Below, piece after piece: positions 43,918-51,235 of a stretch of DNA of 64,000 nucleotides. The position numbers and the translations under genes are program-made. Source of the DNA: Nocardiopsis quinghaiensis. Its GTDB lineage: Bacteria > Actinomycetota > Actinomycetes > Streptosporangiales > Streptosporangiaceae. The stretch's first letter is position 1. Each line of letters begins with the position of its first letter. The notes under the pieces are model-generated. The model searched no databases and was not told the origin of the DNA. It worked only from the letters and a program-made list of their open reading frames with translations. The DNA is taken from contig NZ_VWVU01000003.1 of assembly GCF_008638365.1 (NCBI RefSeq), positions 1 through 64,000 of the forward strand. The letters run 5' to 3'.

Positions 43918-44757
43918 ATGTACGAAGCGTCGGACGATCAGGCTGCTCAGGCTTTCCTGGCAACGGTTCACATCGGTGACCACTGCGGAGGGACCGTCAC
44001 CGAGCTGACTCGCGACGGTGCCGTGGCAGTGGCCCTGGACGGATTTCCTGGGCGCCCGCTGGGTGTGATCGGGCCGTTGGACCTCTCCTGGGTCCGGTTC
44101 GCGGTCGCGGCCAGGGTCGTGGAGGTCGGGCAGCGTGTCACGGCTGAGGTGATCGCCGTCGATCGGGATGCGGGCCGGGTTCGGCTGTCGATGGCTGCGA
44201 CGGAGAACCCGCGACTGTGGACATTCCTCAAAGGGCTCCGCCGCGGTGAGGTCCTGTCCGGTGTGATCGCGTCGATCGAGTCGTTCGGCGTGTTCGTGGC
44301 GTTGGACGAGGGGCCCGGCCACCCCGCCTTCCCCGGTGTCGGGTTCATCTCGTACTCCGGTTTGTCCTGGTGCCGTTTCGACGCGGCTTCGGACATCGTT
44401 CGGGTCGGTCAGCGTGTCTCGTGCGAGTTCCTCGGTTTCGACACATCCAACGGAGAGGCCCGGTTGTCGCTGAAGGCGATGCAGCCCGACCCGTTCCAGG
44501 TGTTCGCCGACAGTGTGCGGGAGGGGCGGGTGCTGTGTGGGCGCGTCACCAAGCTCGTGCCGTTCGGTGTCTTCGTGGAGGTGGCCGACGGTGTCGAGGG
44601 TCTGGTGCATCTGCGAGAGCTGACGGAAGTGCCGGTGGAAGCTCCGGAGGAGGTGGTCCGGGTCGGTGAGAAGCTCGCGGTGGCCGTCGTCGAAGTCGAT
44701 CGAGAACGACGCAGGCTGGCTCTTTCCCGGCGACAGGTTGTGCCTGGCTCCTGGTGA
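43918..44757 (+). CDS. Protein with three S1 RNA-binding domains
   Basis: 279 residues, ATG 43918. Three S1 modules in a row: ~18-92 (GDHCGGTVTELTRDGAVAVAL...RVRLSMAA), ~105-186 (GEVLSGVIASIESFGVFVALDEG...ARLSLKAM) and ~198-275 (GRVLCGRVTKLVPFGVFVEVADGVEGLVHLREL...RRRLALSRRQ). The third is the most canonical; the first has lost several aromatic RNA contacts. No catalytic domain. Ribosomal S1-like proteins of this size occur singly in actinobacteria. Inside the element, so perhaps cargo. Confidence 0.85.
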   Translation: MYEASDDQAAQAFLATVHIGDHCGGTVTELTRDGAVAVALDGFPGRPLGVIGPLDLSWVRFAVAARVVEVGQRVTAEVIAVDRDAGRVRLSMAATENPRLWTFLKGLRRGEVLSGVIASIESFGVFVALDEGPGHPAFPGVGFISYSGLSWCRFDAASDIVRVGQRVSCEFLGFDTSNGEARLSLKAMQPDPFQVFADSVREGRVLCGRVTKLVPFGVFVEVADGVEGLVHLRELTEVPVEAPEEVVRVGEKLAVAVVEVDRERRRLALSRRQVVPGSW

Positions 44758-44879
44758 CTTCTGTGTTCTGTGGAGAGGGGGAGGTTCTGGAGACTGCCGG
44801 GATGCCTGTTGTCACTCGGTGATCGTTAGGAAGGCTGGGGGAGTAGCTCGACCAGCTCTGACCTGCACAGTGGCTGCTC

Positions 44880-45080
44880 CTAGCCCTGCTCGGGGAGACT
44901 GGTGATGCAGACGTTGAGCCGGACGAGGTTCGCGAGGGACGTGCCAGCCTCGCCGAGAACGGCCTTCAGGTTCTCTGGGCTCAGCGCCAACTGCGCCGCC
45001 ATGTCCCCGGCGTGCTGGGGCTCACCGCCGCCGCTCATCGCGATCTGCCCGGAGCAGGACAGGGGACGGGTGTTTCCAGT
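44880..45080 (-). pseudogene. RidA (YjgF/UK114)-family remnant
   Basis: The frame reads LSCSGQIAMSGGGEPQHAGDMAAQLALSPENLKAVLGEAG and TSLANLVRLNVCITSLPEQG, then stops. The real family starts ~15 residues earlier and continues ~40 residues further. The N terminus is off-frame and the C terminus, with the catalytic Arg-containing strand, is cut. Decayed enamine/imine deaminase gene. Confidence 0.75.
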
Positions 45081-45476
45081 GCCAGGTGGAGACGTCCTGT
45101 TCGAACAGGTCACCGGTCACCGCGACGACGGCTGCCTCGGGAGTCTGGGAGTTGACCAGGGTACGCGGACCGACGCCGCACGCTCTTCTGCGTCTACCGA
45201 AGCGAGCCAAGATCACTGCACATGGTTGTCGTATCGTAAGTTGTTCGAGGTTTTCATGGTCGGCTGTAGGCCGGTGTCGGAGAAGAGCCGTGAACGCCGG
45301 AGCCTCACCAGTACTGGCCGTCGTGAGACTTGTCTCGCACACGAGACAGACATGAGTGTCTCTGGTTTCCCGCCTGCGCAGGGTGGCCCTTCGTAGGCGT
45401 ATCGGGTAGGCGCCGGGTACGCTCGCTCCTCGACCAGGGTAGGTGTGCGGGCGGGTCCATGAGATAAGGAGTCGCT
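45081..45476. other. Gene-free interval before the PP2C gene
   Basis: About 395 bases with no supported coding region, containing the 5' debris of the RidA remnant and the promoter of the phosphatase gene. A TACGCT-like -10 element lies near 45418. Confidence 0.45.
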
Positions 45477-47204
45477 GTGAGCGATAATTCTGATACATGC
45501 AGCGATTCGGCCGATGTGTCAGATCGACGCCGGTTCCTTGAAGAGGCGCTGGACTGCGTAAGCGCGGGCGTGTACGCCGTCGACGAGAAGGAGCGCCTCG
45601 TCGCGGTCAACGCCACTGCTCTGCAACTGCTGGCACGTTCCGCCAGTGACATGCTCGGGCACGACGCCCAGGAACTGCTGCACCGTAACGCCCAAGGGAA
45701 CATGGTCGCCAAGAAAAAACTCGACGTTTCCCATGGGGAGCTGTCAAGTCCTTTCTCCCGCGCCGGAAAGGCCTGGTTCCAGCGAGGCGACGGCACGCTT
45801 CTTCCTGTGGCGTGGTCCGCTGTTCCCTGTGTCTCCGACACTTCTCAGGTCGCCGAGCTGATCGTCTTCCAGGCCGTCGGGCAGGACGAGGGGGACCCCG
45901 CGCGGTCCGCCTTCTCCCGCCGGACACTGTCGGAAACAGAACGACTGGCTCTGCTGGCCGACACCACCGCACATCTGATCAGCAACGTTGATGCGGAAAA
46001 GTCTTTGCTGCGGGTGGTGGAATTGATACTTCCACGCCTCGCGGACTGGGTGGTCATCGACTTGATCGCCGAGGGCGACGAGGTTTCCCGCTCTCTGGTG
46101 GCCCACGCGGATAACGGGAGAATCACAGTACGCGAAGACCTGCAGGGGCCGATGCCTCCGGTGCCCGAAACCTCGGGTATGCCCCTGTCCAAAGCCTTGC
46201 GAGGCGCCGCTTCCACCCTCGTCAACCGTGAAATCTACTCTGGGCCGCCCGATACGGGTATCGCGGTGGAGCAGCGCAAGCTGTTCGAGGTGACAGGTAT
46301 CAACACCGCGGCCATCGCTCCCATCCGCGGGCCCCGCGAAGTGCTGGGCGCTATGACCCTGGGGCGCGTGGGCTCGCATCATCCTTTTGCCCGGAGCGAC
46401 CTCGCTCTTCTCGAGGACATCGCCCGGCGCATCGGCATCGCCCTGGAGAACGCACGCCACTACCAGCGCCAACGCCAGGTCGCCGAGACCATGCAACGCT
46501 ACCTGTTGCCCCAACTCCCGCAGCTGCCGGGATTGGAGATGACAGCTCGGTACCTGCCTGCTCCGGACGTCTCACACGTCGGCGGTGACTGGTACGACGC
46601 GTTCCCTCTGCCCTGCGGCGACACGGCTCTGGTCATCGGTGATGTCGTCGGTCACGACTTGGAAGCAGCGGCCGGCATGGCTCAGCTTCGCAATATGCTC
46701 CGAGCCTATACCTGGGCCCAGGAGCAAGCCCCTCATTGCACGATCGAGCGCCTGGATCAAGCCCTCGAGCACATCAGTGATGTCTTCATGGCCACCCTCG
46801 TCCTGGCCCATCTGAAGGTCAACGAGGTCGGACAGTGGGAACTGCTGTGGGCGAGCGCTGGTCATCCCCCGCCCCTGCTCATTCATCATGACGGCATAAC
46901 CCACTATCTCGAAGAGGGAAGCGGGGTCCTTCTCGGTGCGGGGGTGTCGCGGCCGCGTGCCGATGCGCGCGTTGTCCTGCCGCCCGGATCGACGCTCTTG
47001 TTCTACACGGACGGCCTGGTCGAAGCCCGAGGGCAGTCACTGGACACAGGCTTGAGACGCATGCGCCAGCACGCGGCGGCCCTTGCGCACCGCTCCCTGG
47101 ATTCCTTCGCTGATCGCCTACTGGAGCGCGCACGGCCAGGTACCAATGACGACGATGCCGCATTGCTCGCCGTCCGCATCCCAGCAGAGGCGAGCGACAG
47201 GTGA
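45477..47204 (+). CDS. PAS-GAF-PP2C (SpoIIE-type) serine phosphatase
   Basis: 575 residues, GTG 45477 after TAAGGAG. PAS domain ~18-125 (RRFLEEALDCVSAGVYAVDEKERLVAVNATALQLL), GAF ~155-330 (LSETERLALLADTTAHLISNVDAEKSLLRVVELILPRLADWV), PP2C-SpoIIE ~355-570 (GGDWYDAFPLPCGDTALVIGDVVGHDLEAAAGMAQLRNMLR, with the Asp metal ligands; AGHPPPLL; YTDGLVEAR; NDDDAALLAV). Cytoplasmic; probably dephosphorylates an anti-anti-sigma factor. No partner sigma-factor genes are nearby. Confidence 0.93.
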   Translation: MSDNSDTCSDSADVSDRRRFLEEALDCVSAGVYAVDEKERLVAVNATALQLLARSASDMLGHDAQELLHRNAQGNMVAKKKLDVSHGELSSPFSRAGKAWFQRGDGTLLPVAWSAVPCVSDTSQVAELIVFQAVGQDEGDPARSAFSRRTLSETERLALLADTTAHLISNVDAEKSLLRVVELILPRLADWVVIDLIAEGDEVSRSLVAHADNGRITVREDLQGPMPPVPETSGMPLSKALRGAASTLVNREIYSGPPDTGIAVEQRKLFEVTGINTAAIAPIRGPREVLGAMTLGRVGSHHPFARSDLALLEDIARRIGIALENARHYQRQRQVAETMQRYLLPQLPQLPGLEMTARYLPAPDVSHVGGDWYDAFPLPCGDTALVIGDVVGHDLEAAAGMAQLRNMLRAYTWAQEQAPHCTIERLDQALEHISDVFMATLVLAHLKVNEVGQWELLWASAGHPPPLLIHHDGITHYLEEGSGVLLGAGVSRPRADARVVLPPGSTLLFYTDGLVEARGQSLDTGLRRMRQHAAALAHRSLDSFADRLLERARPGTNDDDAALLAVRIPAEASDR

Positions 47205-47341
47205 AGTCGGTGGCCTCCAGCGGGTTGACCGGGAACGTTCGCCGGGTCCGTGACGCCTGACAAGGTGGGACCGTGTTTCGTCCCGGGTGTGATGGAGGCT
47301 GTGGCGTGTACTGAGTTTGGTGGAGCCGTGTTTCTGGATTC

Positions 47342-47647
47342 TCAGGCCACGGTGCTCGGTTGTCTCTTCTCGAACTCTATGGGTGTCAGCCAGCCGATCG
47401 CCGAGTGCCGGTGCTGCCGGTTGTGGAAGATCTCCAGGTACTCGAAGATCGCGTTGGCCAACTCCAACCGGGTCCGCCACCTGCGCCGATCCAGCAGTTC
47501 GACCTGCATGCGCGACCAGAACGACTCGATGACCGCGTTGTCGTAGCAGTCCCCGATCGACCCCATCGAGGGCATCAGTCCGGACTCCTTGGCCCGGTGG
47601 GTGAAGACCCAGGATCCGAACTGCGTGAGTTCAACCAGCCAGTGCCA
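47342..47647 (-). pseudogene. IS3-family transposase OrfB, C-terminal fragment
   Basis: In frame down to the stop at 47342: WLVELTQFGSWVFTHRAKE, SGLMPSMGSIGDCYDNAVIE and SFWSRMQVELLDRRRWRTRL, then FEYLEIFHNRQHRHSAIGWLTPIEFE. This is the last third of the rve integrase domain, including the catalytic Glu region (DNAVIESFW). The first two catalytic Asp residues are absent. The fragment starts exactly at the stop codon of the P-loop gene. Confidence 0.9.
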
Positions 47648-48349
47648 CTAGGTATCGGACATCACGAGTTCAAGCTGGGGAGGGGGCGGCTCCATCGCGG
47701 CGTGCAGGGGACTACGGGTATTCGCGCAGGGGCCGAACCGGATCCAGGCCAGCTCCCGCGCCCGGCGCCGGTCGAGTGCGAGCAGACTGCGCGCGCCCGG
47801 TGCGAATGCCGCCGGCCTGTGCCGGGTGACCGCGCGCAGCCGTCGCCAGCGCCGCGAATGCGCCCGGTGGCTGCGCTCGGTCACCCGCCGCCCCCGGGAG
47901 TTCTGCCCGTTCCGGGCCTCCTGCGGAGTGGCGTCGATCATCAACACGTGCATCTCGTACCGGCGGAGTCGGCAGAGCAGGGCGAGCAGCACGCGGACCG
48001 GGCTCCGCGTTCCGCACTCGTGCACCACCACCGGGCCGCCGCACAGCGCCGCGGCCACCTGGGCCAGGTGCAGTACGTGCACCACCCAGCGCCACAGTGG
48101 GTAGGGGACCCGACCGAGCAAGGGTCCCAGCTGGTACCGCGACTGTAGCGAGTCGATCACCCGCACACCCTCCGCAGTGAGCACGGTCCGCTCCTCGTTT
48201 CCGCGGAGCCCGAACAGCCGCCGCAGCAGGGTGCTCTTCCCGGCCCCGGGTACCCCGGCGACCAGGACCAGGGACCGCCGGGGGTAGATCATGCCGCGCA
48301 CTGTCGCGTCATTCACCGTGGGCACATACCGCGCCAGCCCTTGGAACAT
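47648..48349 (-). CDS. P-loop AAA/kinase-like NTPase
   Basis: 233 residues, ATG 48349 after GAGGAG at nine bases. Walker A in LVLVAGVPGAGKSTLLRRLFG (~30-48). Possible Walker B-like strand VVVHECGTRS (~107) and LMIDATPQEARNGQNSRGRRV (~142), the latter with an Arg-rich lid typical of small kinases of the AAA_33/zeta-toxin type. The last ~20 residues run to the IS3 junction, so the native C terminus may be lost. Function unknown; phosphorylation of a small molecule or protein is possible. Confidence 0.75.
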   Translation of the reverse strand: MFQGLARYVPTVNDATVRGMIYPRRSLVLVAGVPGAGKSTLLRRLFGLRGNEERTVLTAEGVRVIDSLQSRYQLGPLLGRVPYPLWRWVVHVLHLAQVAAALCGGPVVVHECGTRSPVRVLLALLCRLRRYEMHVLMIDATPQEARNGQNSRGRRVTERSHRAHSRRWRRLRAVTRHRPAAFAPGARSLLALDRRRARELAWIRFGPCANTRSPLHAAMEPPPPQLELVMSDT

Positions 48350-48497
48350 CTTCGGTAGCTCCTCAAAGCGGACCTTCGCGCCGGTGCGGCGCGGCTCTAC
48401 AGTGGACGCGTCACCAATGTCATGACGCTATCGGGTATCGACGATTCCGAAAAACGCAGGACGCGCCAGAGCCTCCATCACACCCGGTACGAAACAA

Positions 48498-48725
48498 GTG
48501 GAGCTGAAAGTCGTCCAGACGGTGCTGGGACACGCGAGCATCGTGCTGACCATGGACACCTATGCCAGCGTGCTGCCGGAGGTGGCGCGAGAAGCGGCGG
48601 AGCGGACCGCGTGGCTGATGTTCCGGGACGCCAGGAGGACCGGTCGACATACGAGGGGTGTGGTCGGCGGGGCCTGGTTCTGGTCCCACCTCGGTCCCAT
48701 CAGTGCGATGGCTCCTCGAAGATGA
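48498..48725 (+). pseudogene. Tyrosine recombinase (integrase), C-terminal fragment
   Basis: The frame begins GTG GAG CTG at the edge of the terminal repeat: ELKVVQTVLGHASIVLTMDTYASVLPEVAREAAE. It holds the LGH(x)xxxxTxxxY motif with catalytic His and Tyr. The Arg box and the N-terminal domains are gone, replaced by the 1.22-kb unit. It lies 25 bases from the right att repeat, the usual place of int in actinobacterial integrative elements. Confidence 0.88.
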
Positions 48726-48750
48726 GGTAACGCATCCAGTATGACCTGGT

Positions 48751-48888
48751 GTTTTGTGGCGCACCCGGCAGGATTCGAACCTGCGACCATCGGATGAGAA
48801 GCCTCCGATCACCGCCATCGTTTCGTGTCGAGAGGTGCCGCCCGGTGTCGTGCCAGTGCGGAACCGCGGAACACGAACGGAGCACACA
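48751..48888 (-). repeat. Right boundary repeat of the integrative element, with a tRNA-Arg-like 3' fragment
   Basis: 48757-48801 read on the minus strand gives CTTCTCATCCG, T arm GCAGG-TTCGAAT-CCTGC and the end CGGGTGCGCCA. It resembles the 3' half of an actinobacterial tRNA-Arg(UCU) but has C where position 37 should be a purine, and no 5' half. 48804-48888 repeats 43505-43589. Together these are the two ends of the element. Confidence 0.75.
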
Positions 48889-49168
48889 TCGGCCCCTGGT
48901 GGTGTCCGATGGCACCTCGCGAGGTTCTCGCGAGAACGCTGCTCCGCCTCACGCTGGAGGAGCCGGTCGCGAGTGTTCTGGTTTTGCTACGGACCAGGGC
49001 AACGACACGGACCTTCTGGGGCACGCCTTCAGGCCCTTGTAGCCGCTCTCGTCGTCGTTCGGAGCAGCCACCGACCACCCTAGGGAATTTCCGCAGGCCG
49101 GGGGCACTGTCACTGCCGTGCGAGAGGATCAGGGACAACCTGATCCATCGAGAACTCACGGGGTAGTC

Positions 49169-49440
49169 GTGGCAGACGAAGCACGGACGTGGGAACTCCT
49201 CCGGTTCTCGGATCCTGGGCAGAGCATCGCCGTTGAGATCGGGCACGGCGACCCTTTGCCACGAGGCCAGGAACGGTACTGCGCCGCTCACATCGTGCTG
49301 CAGAGCGGCTTCGTCAACGGTCGGCTCGGTGTGCTGCTGTCATCCCAGGACCTGGATGACTGGGAGCGCTGTCTGGACGCGCTCCATGCTGAGGAGCGGG
49401 TCGAGCGGCGCGCGGCCCTGTTCCCGCTCGACCTCACGCC
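49169..49440 (+). pseudogene. DUF5959-like gene, N-terminal part
   Basis: GTG 49169: TWELLRFSDPGQSIAVEIGHGDPLPRG, then AAHIVLQSGFVNGRLGVLLSSQDLDDWERCLDALHAEE. This matches the start of small actinobacterial DUF5959 proteins, in which a second half with an 'IRVxxDDPYVVEVHD'-type strand follows. Here the sequence after about residue 90 is unlike the family, and the frame then overlaps the receptor gene on the other strand. Function unknown. Confidence 0.5.
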
Positions 49441-49564
49441 ACGCTTGGACCCCGGACAGCCTGGAACGGGCATGTGGGAAACGGCTTGGCCTGCGCCCAC
49501 TCGATCAGCGTGGGGGTTCGGGGTACCGGAACCGACGTCAAGGGGTGCAAGGGTCGGCGGCCGA

Positions 49565-51223
49565 TCAGTCCGCCAGGTCCGGGTACAGCTCGTCGTAGGG
49601 GACGTCGGGTGTCCGGAACGGATCCGCGTCCAACGTCTTCACTGAGCAGTCGGAACTGAGAATCGGGATGTGTCGGCCCGTCACCCGGCCTTCCAACTCC
49701 TCCAGATAGTCCAGACGTCCGCTGCCGGTCGGTTCGCGGGTGACCCGGAACAGGTGGTTCCGGACGCTCGCGGCCAGGGTACCCTCGTCGCTCGCCTCGA
49801 AGCCCAGCAGCGTCGCGCGGGTCGCGATCGTGGCCGCGTCGTAGTAGATCAGGCTGTAGCCGCTGTAGAAGTCCTCCCGAGCGGAGGTGCTTTCCGTCTC
49901 GGCCTTCACCGTCTTGGTGATGGCCGCTTCGTAGTCGTGGAATCCCGCCGGGCTCCAAGCGTCCTCCTCCAGCCAGGAGGGATCGAAGGCACTCGCTTGG
50001 ACGAGGCGGTAGTGCTCCGGGGCCGAGTCGTCGTCGGCGGGCTCGCACTCCGTGCCGGAGTAGGACCTGACCATGTCCGGAAGCAGCCCGAGCTCCATGG
50101 AGTACACCGTGATCGGGACGTCGGATTCGGCCCTGCAACCTCGCCGTTCCAGGGATCGAAGGAAGGTCCCCAGGTCGGAGTACCGTCCGGCGAAGAACAC
50201 CGCATTGGTCCCTGGGTCCGCGCAGATCTCGTTGACTATGTGATCGAAGTAGACGGTCGTGTTCCCCGAGCCGGCGCTGCCGTGGAACGTCAGCGAGTTC
50301 TGGACGAGATAGGGATCGAGATATCGGCGGAACTGATCGGCCAGATCCAGCGAGAAGGCGTCGGCCTCGTTCTCGTCGGCGAGCAGCGGGCCCCTGACAG
50401 GTTCCTGGTCCGACTCGGCTTGACGGTCCAGGTGGTGGCGCAGAGCCGCCGCGAAGTCCTCGTTGTTGGGAGCCGATCGGATGAGCCCGGGCGAGCGCAC
50501 ATTGTTGATCGTGGTGGAGGTCGAGGAGCTGGCGACCATGGGAATCCTGCGCTCGGACAGTTCCCGGGCGACTTCCTCGGTCTCGGTGGTGGTCGAAGAC
50601 TGCCCGATGACCACGGACAGGGGAATGTCGTCGTCGACCATCGATTCGAGGTCGTCGACGACCGCATCGGTGCCTTGCTGCACGCTCCCCTCGTTGGCCA
50701 GGTAGAGCTGGAAGATCCGGCTTTCCTCGGCGACCACCTCGACGCCGGATCCGGTCTCCGCGAACCCGTTCTGTCGCATGAGCGCGACATAGGTCCCCTC
50801 GACGGCGCGGATGATCTGTTCCTCGCTCAGGTCCGCGTTCCCGCCGAGCGAGAACGAAGTCATCATCACGATACGGAAGGCCTCGATGTCGTCCCGGGAG
50901 GAGGCGAGCTCCTCGACCTCGGTGTTCATGCTGTGGATCCGGCCGGTGATCCACTCGAGACCCGCGTCGAAGGAATGGGAGCCGTCGTTGACGCCGACAC
51001 ATTCGCCCCGGATCTGCTGTAGGCCCGTCCCGCAGACCAGGTGCGGCCAGCCGAACACACCCCCGACCACGGTGGCGGCGATCGCCACGGTCGTCGAGAG
51101 GACCACGGCCGCCCGGGCTCGCCTGAACCGCCGCCGTTGGAGCGGTGAACCGATCCTGCGCACGAGTTCGGATCGGGTGAGCGGGAACTCGAGGTCGCCG
51201 ATGGGGGATCGGCCCTGTTCCAT
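49565..51223 (-). CDS. Membrane-anchored periplasmic-binding-protein-like receptor
   Basis: 552 residues, ATG 51223 after AAGGAG. A ~45-residue basic cytosolic tail (LTRSELVRRIGSPLQRRRFRRAR), one membrane helix (AAVVLSTTVAIAATVVGGVFGW), then an extracytoplasmic domain starting LVCGTGLQQIRGECVGVNDG. The rest resembles type-1 (Leu/Ile/Val) binding proteins: VIGQSSTTTETEEVARELSERRIPMVASSSTSTTINN, VRSPGLIRSAPNNEDFAAALRHHLD, NAVFFAGRYSDLGTFLRSLERRGC and LIYYDAATIATRATLLGF. Unlike transport receptors it is tethered by an N-terminal helix and has no ABC permease. It is 12 bases downstream of an NTPase gene, so the two form one unit. Confidence 0.85.
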   Translation of the reverse strand: MEQGRSPIGDLEFPLTRSELVRRIGSPLQRRRFRRARAAVVLSTTVAIAATVVGGVFGWPHLVCGTGLQQIRGECVGVNDGSHSFDAGLEWITGRIHSMNTEVEELASSRDDIEAFRIVMMTSFSLGGNADLSEEQIIRAVEGTYVALMRQNGFAETGSGVEVVAEESRIFQLYLANEGSVQQGTDAVVDDLESMVDDDIPLSVVIGQSSTTTETEEVARELSERRIPMVASSSTSTTINNVRSPGLIRSAPNNEDFAAALRHHLDRQAESDQEPVRGPLLADENEADAFSLDLADQFRRYLDPYLVQNSLTFHGSAGSGNTTVYFDHIVNEICADPGTNAVFFAGRYSDLGTFLRSLERRGCRAESDVPITVYSMELGLLPDMVRSYSGTECEPADDDSAPEHYRLVQASAFDPSWLEEDAWSPAGFHDYEAAITKTVKAETESTSAREDFYSGYSLIYYDAATIATRATLLGFEASDEGTLAASVRNHLFRVTREPTGSGRLDYLEELEGRVTGRHIPILSSDCSVKTLDADPFRTPDVPYDELYPDLAD

Positions 51224-51235
51224 GAATGCTCCTTC

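Larger units (their letters stand above)
47274..48496. mobile_element. 1.22-kb unit with IS3-type terminal repeats enclosing a P-loop ATPase gene
   Basis: 27-base terminal inverted repeats at 47274-47300 and 48470-48496 match at 26 of 27 positions and begin TG / end CA, as IS3-family ends do. Inside, only the C-terminal part of an IS3 OrfB remains (47342-47647). The rest is the P-loop gene 47648-48349. No target-site duplication is visible. The right end abuts a truncated integrase. Confidence 0.7.
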
